Below are positions 16,871-26,288 of a stretch of 64,000 nt of DNA, one piece after another. Where the stretch lies: contig NZ_CP042301.2 in assembly GCF_007922615.2 (NCBI RefSeq), forward strand, positions 3,332,001 to 3,396,000, read 5' to 3'. The notes under the pieces are model-generated. The model was not told the origin of the DNA, searched no databases, and worked only from the letters and a program-made list of their open reading frames with translations. The first letter of the stretch is position 1, and each line of letters begins with the position of its first letter. This DNA comes from Nitratireductor mangrovi (lineage in GTDB: Bacteria > Pseudomonadota > Alphaproteobacteria > Rhizobiales > Rhizobiaceae). A program made the translations under genes and the position numbers.

Positions 16871-17782
16871 ATGAACAGCGCGACCGCGATCGAAGCCTTC
16901 CTGGAAATGATGAGCGCCGAGCGGGGCGCCAGCGCCAACACGCTCGAGGCCTATCGCCGCGACCTCGACGATGCGGCGGCCGGGATCGGCGGGCTGGCCG
17001 ACGCCTCAAGCTCGGACATCCGCGCCTATCTCGACACCATCGCCGCGCGCGGCTTCGCTGCCTCGACACAGGCGCGCAAGCTTTCGGCGCTGCGCCAGTT
17101 CTACCGCTTCCTCTATGCCGAAGGCCTGCGCGGCGACGACCCGACCGGCACGGCGATGGCGCCGCGCAAGAGCGCTGTGCTGCCGAAGATCCTCAGCGAG
17201 GCCGAAACCGGGCGCCTGCTCGACCGCGCGGCGGAGGAAGCGGCAACAGCGCCGCCCGGCATGAGCCAGGTGGCCACCACGAGGATGCATGCGCTGATCG
17301 AGGTGCTTTATGCGACGGGCCTGCGCGTTTCCGAACTGGTCGGGCTGCCGGTCGAGGTGGCACAGCGCGACCAGCGCTTCTTCATGGTGCGCGGCAAGGG
17401 CGGCAAGGAGCGCATGGTGCCGCTGACCGAGAAGGCGCGTGCGGCCATGACTGCCTGGCTTTCGGCCCGCGCCCGCGATGCCGCGGCCGTGGAGAGCCCC
17501 TTTCTCTTCCCCGCCGCATCCGAAAGCGGTCATCTGCCGCGCCAGGTCTTCGCACGCGACCTGAAGGGACTGGCCGCGCGCGCCGGGATCAGGGCGGCCA
17601 GGGTCTCGCCGCACGTCTTGCGCCACGCCTTTGCCAGCCACCTGTTGCAGAACGGCGCCGACCTGCGCGCCGTGCAGCAATTGCTCGGCCATGCCGATAT
17701 CTCCACGACTCAGATCTACACCCACGTGCTGGAGGAGCGGCTGGTGCGGCTCGTCAACGAGCACCACCCGCTTGCCGATTAG
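16871..17782 (+). CDS. xerD: Site-specific tyrosine recombinase XerD
   Basis: 303 residues: SAM-like N-terminal DNA-binding domain (1-90) and catalytic domain with the complete active site R152, K176, H248, R251, H274 and nucleophile Y283 ('TTQIYTHV'). Together with XerC it resolves chromosome dimers at dif. Length and the C-terminal 'NEHHPLAD' ending are those of a housekeeping XerD, not an integrase. No dif-like site was recognised nearby. Confidence 0.95.
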   Translation: MNSATAIEAFLEMMSAERGASANTLEAYRRDLDDAAAGIGGLADASSSDIRAYLDTIAARGFAASTQARKLSALRQFYRFLYAEGLRGDDPTGTAMAPRKSAVLPKILSEAETGRLLDRAAEEAATAPPGMSQVATTRMHALIEVLYATGLRVSELVGLPVEVAQRDQRFFMVRGKGGKERMVPLTEKARAAMTAWLSARARDAAAVESPFLFPAASESGHLPRQVFARDLKGLAARAGIRAARVSPHVLRHAFASHLLQNGADLRAVQQLLGHADISTTQIYTHVLEERLVRLVNEHHPLAD

Positions 17783-17886
17783 GCGCGCGAACGTTATGTG
17801 AGGGCCTCATTTGGCGCACGCGCCGGCCCGTCCGGCCGCCAGGAGTGCGCTTTCTTGCGTATTGCGAGCGTTCTGGCCGACGGCGA

Positions 17887-18837
17887 ATGTACAACTACCT
17901 CGATTTCGAAAAACCCGTCGCCGATCTCGAAGGCAAGATCCTCGAGCTCAAGAAGCTCAGCGAAAGCGGCGAGGCCGTCGATGTCGCCGACGAGATCACC
18001 CGGCTGGAAAAGCGCGCCAGGGAAGCGCTCAACGAAGCCTACCGCTCGCTCACGCCGTGGCAGAAGGCGCAGGTGGCGCGCCACCCCGACCGGCCGCACT
18101 GCCTCGACTATGTCGATGCGCTGTTCACCGACTTCACCGGCCTTGCCGGCGACCGCAGCTTCGGCGACGACAACGCCATCATCGGCGGCTTTGCCCGCTT
18201 CGGCGGCGAGCCGGTGGCGATTCTCGGCCAGGAAAAGGGCGCCGACACCAAGAGCCGTCTGAAGCACAATTTCGGCATGGCGCGGCCGGAAGGCTACCGC
18301 AAGGCGGTACGCATCATGGAACTGGCCGACCGCTTCAACGTGCCGCTGGTGACGCTGGTCGACACCGCCGGCGCCTATCCCGGCATCGGCGCAGAGGAAC
18401 GCGGCCAGGCCGAGGCGATCGCGCGCTCGACCTCGGCCTCGCTCGGCCTCAAGGTACCGGTGGTCTCGGTGATCATCGGCGAGGGCGGCTCCGGCGGCGC
18501 GATCGCGATCGCCACCGCCAACAAGGTCTACATGCTCGAGCATTCGATCTATTCGGTGATCTCGCCGGAAGGCGCGGCCTCGATCCTGTGGCACGATTCC
18601 ACCCGCGCCAAGGACGCCGCCACCTCGATGCGCATCACCGCCCAGCACCTGCTGGAACTGAAGGTGATCGACGGCATCATCGACGAGCCGGTGGGCGGCG
18701 CGCACCGCAGCCGCGACACCGTGATCGCGGCGACGGGCAAGCAGATCGAAGCGGCGTTCGAGGAGCTTGCCGGCGCGAACATGGACTATCGCGAGCACCG
18801 CCGCGAGAAGTTCCTGGCCATCGGACGCGCGCTCTGA
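17887..18837 (+). CDS. accA: Acetyl-CoA carboxylase carboxyltransferase subunit alpha
   Basis: 316 residues starting [18 protein letters not shown], as in other alphaproteobacterial AccA. It carries the crotonase-like carboxyltransferase signature '[20 protein letters not shown]' and '[17 protein letters not shown]'. With AccD it transfers the carboxyl group from biotin to acetyl-CoA, the committed step of fatty acid synthesis. An in-frame upstream ATG at 17845 would add 14 residues not found in homologues. It is 104 bp downstream of xerD; accD is not in the window. Confidence 0.97.
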   Translation: MYNYLDFEKPVADLEGKILELKKLSESGEAVDVADEITRLEKRAREALNEAYRSLTPWQKAQVARHPDRPHCLDYVDALFTDFTGLAGDRSFGDDNAIIGGFARFGGEPVAILGQEKGADTKSRLKHNFGMARPEGYRKAVRIMELADRFNVPLVTLVDTAGAYPGIGAEERGQAEAIARSTSASLGLKVPVVSVIIGEGGSGGAIAIATANKVYMLEHSIYSVISPEGAASILWHDSTRAKDAATSMRITAQHLLELKVIDGIIDEPVGGAHRSRDTVIAATGKQIEAAFEELAGANMDYREHRREKFLAIGRAL

Positions 18838-19050
18838 GGCAGGCTGCCCGGGCGGCGTGAAATGCGGCCAATGCCCGCGACATGCCACAAAAATGCCAAG
18901 ACTTTTGCCTCAATGACAACCGCGTGAGGCAGGCGGGGCTGCCCTTGTGGTAAGGTTTTTTCAAGGTTAACCAACTTAACGTCGCGCCAGCGATCACGGC
19001 AGAGAGGCTTGCTGCCGCAAAGACCATCGCGACGGGTGATTGATACGCCG

Positions 19051-20325
19051 ATGATTTCGAAGTGGATGCGTACCGGACTGCTTGCCGCCGGCATGGCGCT
19101 GACGCTGGCCGGCTGCACGGAATCGACATTGCAGTCGGTCGGGGCCAAGGCGGAAAAGCCGCTGCCGCCGCGCCTGATTGCCGCCATGAAGGCCAAGGGC
19201 ATGACCCGGCACTCGCCGGTGATGGCGCGCGTCTTCAAGGAAGAAGGCCAGCTCGAGGTCTGGAAGCAGAAGGCCAATGGCCGCTACGAGCTGCTCGCCA
19301 CCTACCCGATCTGCAAATGGTCGGGCAAGCTCGGCCCCAAATTCACGGAAGGCGACCGCCAGGCACCGGAAGGCTTCTACCATGTGCGTCCGGCGCAGAT
19401 GAACCCGCAGTCGAGTTTCCACCTCGCCTTCAACATGGGCTATCCCAACGCCTATGACCGCGCCAATGGCCGCACCGGCTCGCACCTGATGGTGCACGGC
19501 GAATGTTCGTCGGCCGGCTGCTATTCGATGAACAATCCGGAGATGGAAGAGATCTACGCGCTGGCCCGCGACGCCTTCCGCGGCGGCCAGCGCGATTTCC
19601 AGATCCAGGCCTACCCGTTCCGCATGACCGCGCAGAACATGGCGCGCTACCGCAACGACCCCAACTATCCCTTCTGGCAGATGCTGAAGGAGGGTTACGA
19701 CCATTTCGAGATCACCAAGGTGCCGCCGAAGGTCGACGTCTGCGAGAAGCGCTACGTCTTCAACCGCGTCACCGAGGAAGGCGTGGAGTTCTCGCCGACC
19801 GGCGCCTGCCCCCCGACGACGCAGCCCGAAGCGCTGGTCAACGCCTTCCAGTCCTACCGTTCCGAATACGAGGCGGCCTTCACCACCATGGCCGGCAAGG
19901 GCGGCATGCCGGCGCCGAGGGCCTCGATCGCCGGGCTGAGGGAGGCGAACCTGGTCGCCGACTGGACCCGTCGCCGGGCGCGCGGCGAGCGCGTGCCGGT
20001 GGAGCCGCCTTCGCTTGGCCATGACGGCACGGTGACCGCGACCTCGGTCATGGGCCGCATCGATTCACCGGCCGGCCGCCGCATGGCGGCGATCGACGCC
20101 GAGAAGGAAGCCAAGCGCAAGGCGGCCGAGGAAAAGGCCGAGGCCGAACGCCGCGCCGCCGAGGCAAGGGCGGCGGCCGAAGCGGCCAAGGTCGCCGAGG
20201 CGGAAGCCGCCAAGCGCGCCGCCGAGGAACCGGCGGAGACCGCCGCGGCACCCGCGGAGGAAGAGTCCGGCGGCCTGCTCGGGCTCGGCTCGGTGCGCAA
20301 GCGCATCACCAACATCTTCGAATAG
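19051..20325 (+). CDS. L,D-transpeptidase-like (YafK-type) lipoprotein
   Basis: 424 residues. A lipobox ends at C22 ('LTLAGC'), so the product is probably a lipoprotein. Residues 35-230 form a YkuD/YafK-type catalytic domain: 'HLMVHGECSSAGCYSM' holds H149 and the probable catalytic C157. The C-terminal third (about 355-415) is a highly charged Ala/Glu/Lys coiled coil ('EKEAKRKAAEEKAEAERRAA'), then 'GLLGLGSVRKRITNIF'. YafK homologues detach Braun lipoprotein or remodel peptidoglycan; which of these applies is inferred. The start at 19051 (MISKWMRTG) is preferred because it places the signal peptide at the N-terminus. Confidence 0.88.
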   Translation: MISKWMRTGLLAAGMALTLAGCTESTLQSVGAKAEKPLPPRLIAAMKAKGMTRHSPVMARVFKEEGQLEVWKQKANGRYELLATYPICKWSGKLGPKFTEGDRQAPEGFYHVRPAQMNPQSSFHLAFNMGYPNAYDRANGRTGSHLMVHGECSSAGCYSMNNPEMEEIYALARDAFRGGQRDFQIQAYPFRMTAQNMARYRNDPNYPFWQMLKEGYDHFEITKVPPKVDVCEKRYVFNRVTEEGVEFSPTGACPPTTQPEALVNAFQSYRSEYEAAFTTMAGKGGMPAPRASIAGLREANLVADWTRRRARGERVPVEPPSLGHDGTVTATSVMGRIDSPAGRRMAAIDAEKEAKRKAAEEKAEAERRAAEARAAAEAAKVAEAEAAKRAAEEPAETAAAPAEEESGGLLGLGSVRKRITNIFE

Positions 20326-20335
20326 CCCGCCGGGG

Positions 20336-20590
20336 ATGGCCGCGGCCGAGACCTACGACCTGCGCGGGCTCAACTGCCCGCTGCCGGTGCTGAAGACGCG
20401 GCGCCGGCTGATGGACGCGCCGGACGGCTACCGGCTGTGGGTCGAGACCACCGATCCGCTGGCGGTGATCGACATTCCCGCCTTCTGCGCCGAGAGCGGG
20501 CACCGCCTCGTGGAAAGCCGGGCGGTCGAAGGCGGCCACCGCTTCCTGATCGAACGCGGCGGGGCGATTGCGGACGGGGCGGACGCTTAG
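20336..20590 (+). CDS. TusA-like sulfurtransferase family protein
   Basis: 84 residues with the TusA/SirA signature 'YDLRGLNCPLPVLKTRRRL': the cysteine of the 'CPxP' motif is residue 15, the persulphide carrier in TusA. The fold length is normal. It lies 10 bp after the L,D-transpeptidase gene, probably cotranscribed, with no obvious functional link. Whether it serves tRNA thiolation, molybdopterin or another sulphur path is not visible. Confidence 0.9.
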   Translation: MAAAETYDLRGLNCPLPVLKTRRRLMDAPDGYRLWVETTDPLAVIDIPAFCAESGHRLVESRAVEGGHRFLIERGGAIADGADA

Positions 20591-20678
20591 GCCGCCCACC
20601 GCTCAAGGCGCTGAGCCGATTCGACCGAATTCCCCCGCGAAAGTGCGATCGGAAACCAGTTTCGCCTCATAAATTGCT

Positions 20679-21806
20679 TTACGGCCGGAACCCGCCGATC
20701 GACAGCGGGTTGGCCTCCAACGCCGTGCGGTCGGGCTGGTCGACCGACGGCTTGCCGGCGAAGGCGTCGAAGAGCCGCCGCACATAGTCTTCCGGAACGT
20801 CCGCGGTGATCAGCACCAGCCGCGTGCCGCGCTGGCCGGAAGGCCAGGCCGGCAGCCGCATCGGCGGATGCAGGAACTGGCGCACGCCATGGACGACGAG
20901 TGGCCTTTCCGGTTCCTCGACCGTCTCGACGATGCCCTTCATGCGCAGGATGCCCTCGCCATGGGTGGAGCGCAGAAGGTCGAGGAAATTGGCGATCGCG
21001 GAAAATTCCAGCGGCCGGGCGAGCGTCAGCGAGAAGGTGCGGAAACGGCCGTCATGCCGGTCGTGATGGTGGTGTTCGTGGTCATGGTCGTGACCATGGT
21101 GATGGTGGTCGTGATGGTCGCGCAGCGCCCCTTCGCGCAGCCAGCGTTCGACGTCGACGCCCTTGGTCGCCGGGTCGTAGAGGCCGCAGTCGAGCAGCGC
21201 GGCGGGCGTCGCCGCGCCGGCCGCGGCGTCGAGCACCGGCGCGCCTGGGTTGAGGGCTGCAAGTCTCGCCGCAAGGGCTTCAGCCGCACCGGGTTCGGCA
21301 AGATCGGTCTTGGTGAGGACGATGCGGTCGGCGACCGCGATCTGGCGTACCGCCTCCTCATGCGCGTCGAGCGTCGCGGCTCCGGAGAGCGCGTCGGCTA
21401 CCGCGATGACGCCGTCGAGCCGGTAGGCGGCGATGAGCGCCGGATGCGCCATGATCGACTGCAGCACCGGGCACGGGTCGGCGAGCCCGGTGGTCTCGAT
21501 GACGACGCGCGAAAACTGCGCCAGCCGACCCGTCTGGGCCTGGTCGGCGAGATCGGCCAGGGTGTCGACCAGTTCCCCGCGCACCGTGCAGCACAGGCAG
21601 CCGTCGGAGAGTTCGATAATGCCGTCGGAGGCTTTTTCGACCAGCAGATGGTCGATCGGCACGTCGCCGAACTCGTTGATGATGACGGCGGTGCCGGCAA
21701 ATTCGGGCAGCTTGAGCAGGCGGTTGAGCAGCGTCGTCTTGCCGGCGCCGAGAAAGCCGGTGAGAACGCTGACCGGGACCGGCGCGGGCATTTCTTGATC
21801 AGGCAT
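20679..21806 (-). CDS. CobW/COG0523-family GTP-binding protein with His-rich loop
   Basis: 375 residues. Walker A 'GFLGAGKTT' (17-25), metal-binding 'CLCC' (70-73), and G-domain 'ETTGLADP' and 'LTKTDL' are present. A histidine-rich insertion lies near residues 228-250, before the C-terminal CobW_C domain. COG0523 GTPases insert or deliver metals (zinc for ZigA/YeiR, cobalt for CobW). No cob genes are adjacent, so a zinc chaperone role is as likely as cobalamin. ATG 21806 gives the usual N-terminus; 8 bp separate it from the dacF stop, so the two may be cotranscribed. Confidence 0.9.
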   Translation of the reverse strand: MPDQEMPAPVPVSVLTGFLGAGKTTLLNRLLKLPEFAGTAVIINEFGDVPIDHLLVEKASDGIIELSDGCLCCTVRGELVDTLADLADQAQTGRLAQFSRVVIETTGLADPCPVLQSIMAHPALIAAYRLDGVIAVADALSGAATLDAHEEAVRQIAVADRIVLTKTDLAEPGAAEALAARLAALNPGAPVLDAAAGAATPAALLDCGLYDPATKGVDVERWLREGALRDHHDHHHHGHDHDHEHHHHDRHDGRFRTFSLTLARPLEFSAIANFLDLLRSTHGEGILRMKGIVETVEEPERPLVVHGVRQFLHPPMRLPAWPSGQRGTRLVLITADVPEDYVRRLFDAFAGKPSVDQPDRTALEANPLSIGGFRP

Positions 21807-21814
21807 CGGCGTGG

Positions 21815-22921
21815 CTACTGGACCGCGCTCGCCTTGGCCGGCTCGTAGGGCGGCCGCGGCGTCGGGATCGGCACGTTGGCGTATTCGATCAGTTCGGCGG
21901 CGGCAGGCGATTTCGGCCCGGTGGCCCCGCCGAGCCCGACGGCGACCAGTTGCGGCTCGCGCTCCATCTCGCGGATGAAGGGCGAGCGGATCACCATGTT
22001 GCCCTCCTCGTCGCGGTTTTCCATGCGCTCCTTGCGCGCCTCCTGGGTGCAGATGACGGGACGCATGTTGGTCGCCTCGGCGAGCTTGTCGCCGCCGACC
22101 GGGAGCCGGGTCAGCTCCGGCGCGAAGGACTGGTTGCGGGAAAAGCCGTCCTCGAGCAGCTGTGCCGCCTTTTCGGCGCGCTGCGCCACCGACGGCTCGC
22201 CGACCAGCACCGCAATCACGGTGCGGCCCTGGCGTGTGGCCGACGCCACCAGATTGAAGCCGGCCGGACAGGTGAAGCCGGTCTTCATGCCGTCGGCGCC
22301 GGCATAGCGGCCGATCAGCGTGTTGTGGTTGGAGAGCTTGGCCTTGCCGGCAGCCAGCCCCTCGATGTTGAAATACGCGGCATGTTCTGGAAACTCGCGG
22401 CGGATCGCGACGGCGAGCAGCGCGAGGTCGCGCACCGTCGAATATTGTTCGTCGGAATGCAGCCCGTGCGCGTTGACCCAGTGCGAGCCGGTCATGCCGA
22501 GGCGCTTCGATTCGGCGTTCATGCGCGCCGCGAAGGCGGCCTCGGAACCGGCGATCGATTCGCCGATGGCGGTGGCGACGTCGTTGGCCGACTTGACCAT
22601 GATGATCTTGAGCGCATTGTCGAGGGTGAGCACCGAGCCCGGCTTGTAGCCCATCTTGCTCGGCGGTTCCTTGGCCGCGTTCCTGGAGATGGTGACCGGC
22701 GACTTCAGCGTCACCTCGCCCGACTTGACGGCGCGGAAGGCGACATAGGCCGTCATCAGCTTCGACAGCGACGCCGGATACCAGCGCCGGAACGCCTCCT
22801 CGTGCGACAGCACCTTGCCCGACTTCAGGTCGACGACGATCGACGGACCGGCCGCCGCCGGCTGCAGCAGGGTGAGAAGGCCGGCCACGGCCAGGGCTCC
22901 TGAAAGTCCGAAAAGTCGCAT
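21815..22921 (-). CDS. D-alanyl-D-alanine carboxypeptidase (DacF-like PBP)
   Basis: 368 residues. Signal peptide at 1-24, then the three penicillin-binding motifs: S51-x-x-K54 ('PASLSKLMTAYV'), S111-A-N113, and K213-T-G ('DGMKTGFT'). It trims the terminal D-Ala of peptidoglycan pentapeptides in the periplasm. The C-terminal region is long (about 90 residues after the catalytic domain, ending 'TPRPPYEPAKASAVQ') and lacks an evident amphipathic membrane anchor. It is divergent from the M20 hydrolase and upstream of the CobW gene. Confidence 0.93.
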   Translation of the reverse strand: MRLFGLSGALAVAGLLTLLQPAAAGPSIVVDLKSGKVLSHEEAFRRWYPASLSKLMTAYVAFRAVKSGEVTLKSPVTISRNAAKEPPSKMGYKPGSVLTLDNALKIIMVKSANDVATAIGESIAGSEAAFAARMNAESKRLGMTGSHWVNAHGLHSDEQYSTVRDLALLAVAIRREFPEHAAYFNIEGLAAGKAKLSNHNTLIGRYAGADGMKTGFTCPAGFNLVASATRQGRTVIAVLVGEPSVAQRAEKAAQLLEDGFSRNQSFAPELTRLPVGGDKLAEATNMRPVICTQEARKERMENRDEEGNMVIRSPFIREMEREPQLVAVGLGGATGPKSPAAAELIEYANVPIPTPRPPYEPAKASAVQ

Positions 22922-23138
22922 CGCGGGGCTCTGTGTCGATTTCGCTATGGTCGGGTGCGCGAATTGCGCTACGGTTGCGCGGTCTTTCCGCCGCTCTCAT
23001 TTCGCGCGGGGAGGCGACCGGCCGGCTTCCGGCGGGTATTATTTAGCGCATGTGACGCCAAGATGGCAAAGCCCGGCCGGCGCGAACCGGCCGGCGGCAC
23101 CCGCCTCTTGCGCGGAAGGACCAGAGGAGTGCGACCAA

Positions 23139-24302
23139 ATGCCGATTCTGAACCGGGCGGCGGAGCTGCAGGAAGAGGTGAGCGGCTGGCGCCGGCACCT
23201 GCATCGCAAGCCGGAGCTGGGCTTCGATCTGTTCGAGACCTCGGCCTTCGTGGCCGAGAAGCTGCGCGAATTCGGCTGCGACGAGGTGGCGACCGGCATG
23301 GCCAAGACCGGGGTCGTCGGCATCATTCGCGGCCGGCTCGGCGACGGCCCGACCATCGGCCTGCGCTCCGACATGGACGCGCTGCCGATCGCCGAGGCGA
23401 GCGGCGTGCCGCACAGTTCCGAAAACGCCGGCAAGATGCATGCCTGCGGCCATGACGGCCACACCGCGATGCTGCTCGGCGCGGCCAAGTACCTGACCGA
23501 GACGCGCAATTTCGCCGGCTCGGTGGCGGTGATCTTCCAGCCCGCAGAGGAAGGCGGCGGCGGCGGCCGCGTCATGGTCAAGGAAGGCATCATGGAGCGC
23601 TTCGGCATCGAACGGGTGTTCGGCATGCACAATGCGCCAGGCCTGCCGGTCGGCCATTTCGCCACCCGCCCGGGCCCGATCATGGCCTCGACGGCGGAAT
23701 TCACCATCACCGTGAAGGGGCGCGGCGGCCACGCCGCGTTCCCGCACCAGACCATCGACCCGATCGTGATTACCAGCCGCATCGTCGGCGCCATGCAGTC
23801 GATCGCCTCGCGCAGCACCGATCCGGTCGAGGCGCTGGTGGTGTCGGTGACCAAATTCCATGCCGGCGACGCCTATAACGTCATCCCCGAGACGGCCGAG
23901 ATCGCCGGCACGGTGCGCACGCTGAAGAAGGAGACCGCCGACCTCGCCGAGGAACGCATCCGAGCGCTCGTCACCGGGATCGCCGGCGCCAGCGGCGCCG
24001 AAGCCCACATCCACTACGACCGCAACTACCCGGTGACCTTCAACCATGCCGAGGAGACCGGCTTTGCCGTCTCCGTCGCCGAGGACGTGGCAGGCACGCC
24101 CAATGTCGACCCGGCGATGCCGGCGATGATGGGCGGCGAGGACTTTTCCTACATGCTGGAGGCCCGGCCAGGCTCCTTCATCTTTGTCGGCAATGGCGAA
24201 ACGGCCAACCTCCACCACCCCGCCTACGACTTCAACGACGAGGCGATCCCGCACGGCATCTCCTACTGGGTGCGGCTGACGGAAAAGGCGCTGGCAGCCT
24301 GA
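23139..24302 (+). CDS. M20 family amidohydrolase (hippurate hydrolase-like)
   Basis: 387 residues. 'HRKPELGF', 'GLRSDMDALPI' and 'MHACGHDGHTAML' (C103, H105 as metal ligands) with 'QPAEEGGGG' are the M20D pattern shared by hippurate hydrolases, IAA-amino acid hydrolases and N-acyl aminoacylases. The dimerisation domain sits at about 180-290, and the C-terminus 'NLHHPAYDFNDEAIPHG' completes the metal site. The substrate is not determinable. The start is fixed by a GAGGAG site about 11 bp upstream; the frame is open before it. A strong terminator follows. Confidence 0.93.
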   Translation: MPILNRAAELQEEVSGWRRHLHRKPELGFDLFETSAFVAEKLREFGCDEVATGMAKTGVVGIIRGRLGDGPTIGLRSDMDALPIAEASGVPHSSENAGKMHACGHDGHTAMLLGAAKYLTETRNFAGSVAVIFQPAEEGGGGGRVMVKEGIMERFGIERVFGMHNAPGLPVGHFATRPGPIMASTAEFTITVKGRGGHAAFPHQTIDPIVITSRIVGAMQSIASRSTDPVEALVVSVTKFHAGDAYNVIPETAEIAGTVRTLKKETADLAEERIRALVTGIAGASGAEAHIHYDRNYPVTFNHAEETGFAVSVAEDVAGTPNVDPAMPAMMGGEDFSYMLEARPGSFIFVGNGETANLHHPAYDFNDEAIPHGISYWVRLTEKALAA

Positions 24303-24381
24303 CGCGAAGCAGCCCCCTCGGCACTGCCGGCAAGGGCCGACTGAGCAAGCCGGCCTAGCCGTTCTTTCGATCATGGCTGGG

Positions 24382-24408
24382 AAATGGCGGCGGCAGCGCC
24401 GCCATTTT
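24382..24408 (+). terminator. Rho-independent terminator after the M20 gene
   Basis: Perfect 11-bp stem AAATGGCGGCG / CGCCGCCATTT with a GCAG loop, followed by TTCG. It is 80 bp beyond the stop codon of the amidohydrolase. Confidence 0.75.
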
Positions 24409-24550
24409 CGTTCGCACCGACCCTCAAGCCGGCGCGCTTGCTTCGGCTGGCGGAGCCTTCACACCAGCGGCCGAGAACACGGCTCGACCGTCGCCGCAAC
24501 CCCGCCAAAACGGTTGGCGAATCCACCCGAAACCGGTATGAAGCGGCCGT

Positions 24551-24627
24551 GGTCCCGTAGCTCAGCAGGATAGAGCATCAGATTCCTAATCTGAGGGTCA
24601 CAGGTTCGAATCCTGTCGGGATCACCA
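24551..24627 (+). tRNA. tRNA-Arg (anticodon CCU)
   Basis: 77-nt cloverleaf with encoded CCA. Acceptor stem GGTCCCG/CGGGATC, discriminator A; D arm from GCTC to GAGC; anticodon stem TCAGA/TCTGA with loop TTCCTAA, anticodon CCT; T arm ACAGG-TTCGAAT-CCTGT. It decodes AGG, a rare arginine codon in high-GC genomes. No copy of its 3' end was found downstream, so it is not marked as an attachment site here. Confidence 0.97.
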
Positions 24628-24745
24628 GTTCACCGCTCGTCATTCGTCGCGATGCCGGCCTTCGGAGCGGAACGTCGCTGGAGCGTTCCCCGAAAGTTGG
24701 CCTTGCCCACGAGCCCTTGTTCGAGCTGCGGAACGCCGTGGCAAG

Positions 24746-25675
24746 TCAGCTTGAAATGATGAAACGTTCCAGCTTGCCCAGTGTCTGCAGTCCCAGCTCG
24801 ATGGCGCCGAAGCCCTTCGCCTGCTGGAACTCGGCAGCAGTGGTGAAGACCATGCCCAGAGTCACCTTCGTTGCCCCGTCCTGGTCCTCGAACGAGGCCC
24901 AGGCGTCGGCATGTTTCGGCCCGTTCTCGCCCCAGAGAAGCGTGTAGCCGATCCGCTCCTCCGGCCGGACCTCGTGATAGAGGTGGTGGTTCGGAAACAC
25001 CGTGCCGTCGGGCGCGATCATGTCGAAGACCCATTCGCCGCCGGTGCGCAGGTCTATCCTTTGCGTGCGGCAGGAGAAGCCCTCCGGGCCCCACCATTGC
25101 GGCAAAGTCTCGGCGTTCATCCATGCGCCCCAGACGACCGACCGCGGCGCGCGGATCACCTTCTGCAGCACCATGGTGCGCTCTGCCACGCCGGCGAGAT
25201 TGTCCAGCTCCGCGTCAAAGCCCTGCCGGTAACCCGCCTCCATATCCTCGGCCAGCGAGGACAACTGCACCGTCACGACCAGCCGGCTGCGCTCGTCCGT
25301 GCCCGAGAAATCTGCTGTCACCAGCGCTGCCGATTGCGTCACGCCTTCAGACGAGATCACCTCGTAGTTGACACTGGACACCTCCGGCTGCAGCGCCAGC
25401 CAGCCGCACTCGCAGCGGATGTCCGGACGACCCTCCATCCTGCAAAGCGAGACCTCGCGTCCACCCACCCGGGTGTCGGCCTCAAGGAACTCCACAGCGA
25501 CCGCCGAAGACGGTGCGGACCAGATCGCCCGCGCGGCGGGTGCCGTCCACACTTCCCACAGCACCGACAACGGCGCCGCCAGGTCGCGTTCGAAGGTCAG
25601 CGTCGCAAAACGGCCGCTCCGATCGTCGGCGGCGGCTGCCCGTGTCGCTGTGCTTGTCGCGAAATTCTGCGTCAT
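24746..25675 (-). CDS. Two-domain SRPBCC (AHSA1-like) protein
   Basis: 309 residues with two START/AHSA1-like domains in tandem: the first about 22-165 ('FERDLAAPLSVLWEVWTAPAA'), the second about 167-309 ('VIRAPRSVVWGAWMNAETLPQWWGPEGF', 'TVFPNHHLYHEVRPEERIGYTL'). These hydrophobic-cavity proteins bind lipophilic ligands; no catalytic residue can be named. The start overlaps the ArsR stop by 4 bp. The ArsR-SRPBCC pairing is common in soil bacteria. Two fused domains are less usual than one. Confidence 0.88.
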   Translation of the reverse strand: MTQNFATSTATRAAAADDRSGRFATLTFERDLAAPLSVLWEVWTAPAARAIWSAPSSAVAVEFLEADTRVGGREVSLCRMEGRPDIRCECGWLALQPEVSSVNYEVISSEGVTQSAALVTADFSGTDERSRLVVTVQLSSLAEDMEAGYRQGFDAELDNLAGVAERTMVLQKVIRAPRSVVWGAWMNAETLPQWWGPEGFSCRTQRIDLRTGGEWVFDMIAPDGTVFPNHHLYHEVRPEERIGYTLLWGENGPKHADAWASFEDQDGATKVTLGMVFTTAAEFQQAKGFGAIELGLQTLGKLERFIISS

Positions 25676-26013
25676 TCCTTGCCTTCCTTCATCACATTCA
25701 TCACGAACGCGTCCAGCCGGTCGAGCCGCGCCGCCCAGATGGCCCGCTGCTCGTCGAGCCATCTCCGCACCGGGTTCAGGGCGTCCGGCACGATGGCGCA
25801 GGTTCGGACCCGCCCGTCCTTGGACGTAACGATCAACCCCGCCTCCTCCAGCACGGAAAGGTGCCGCATCACCGTGGGCAGCCGCAGCCCCGTAGGCCCG
25901 GCCAGTTCGGTCACCCGCGCCGGCCCCTCGGCGAGCCGGGTCAGGATGGAGCGGCGCGTCGGGTCGGCCAGCGCATGGAAGAGCAGCGAGAGATCAGGAT
26001 CATGCTTAGCCAT
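25672..26013 (-). CDS. ArsR-family winged-helix regulator
   Basis: 113 residues. 'LLFHALADPTRRSILTRLAEGPARVTELA' and 'TVMRHLSVLEEAGLIVTSKDGRVRTCAI' are the winged-helix core of the ArsR subgroup that pairs with SRPBCC genes. There are no metal-binding cysteines (no CxC in the recognition helix), so it is not an arsenic or metal sensor of the classic kind. Start ATG 26013 lies within a palindrome; an in-frame ATG at 26028 is possible. It controls the SRPBCC gene by inference from the overlap. Confidence 0.9.
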   Translation of the reverse strand: MAKHDPDLSLLFHALADPTRRSILTRLAEGPARVTELAGPTGLRLPTVMRHLSVLEEAGLIVTSKDGRVRTCAIVPDALNPVRRWLDEQRAIWAARLDRLDAFVMNVMKEGKE

Positions 26014-26021
26014 ATCGCTAA
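26006..26021. promoter_or_regulatory. Palindrome over the ArsR start codon (candidate operator)
   Basis: TTAGC-N6-GCTAA, arms 5 bp, spanning the ATG of the ArsR-like gene. A further half-site, GCTAA within TTTGCTAAG, lies near 26066 upstream. Autorepressor binding across the start is plausible; the arms are short. Confidence 0.4.
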
Positions 26022-26264
26022 CTATCATCGCCGCGAATTGCGGCGCAAGAAAAAACTTCGTCGATTTGCTAAGTTTTCCGGCGTGAACTCGCCGCGCTGC
26101 CTGTCCGGTTGCGTGACCGACGGCAAGGTTGGCGGCGGCCCTGCCCGCCTTTTCACTCGATGCAAGGCACAAGAGCGCCCGCGCGTTGGCAGCGCGCGGT
26201 CATTTCGTTGCCTGATAGTCCGGAAATGCGGCCACGTCCCAGATGGAGCGGCCTTGATGTGCCG

Positions 26265-26287
26265 GGCGGCGGGGCGAGCCCGCCGCC
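26265..26287 (-). terminator. GC hairpin after the 62-residue gene
   Basis: On the reverse strand, directly after the stop, a 9-bp perfect stem (GGCGGCGGG/CCCGCCGCC) with a 5-nt loop is formed. There is no T tract, so it may stabilise or terminate only with help. The rest of 26022-26264 has no gene I can support. Confidence 0.35.
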
Positions 26288-26288
26288 G

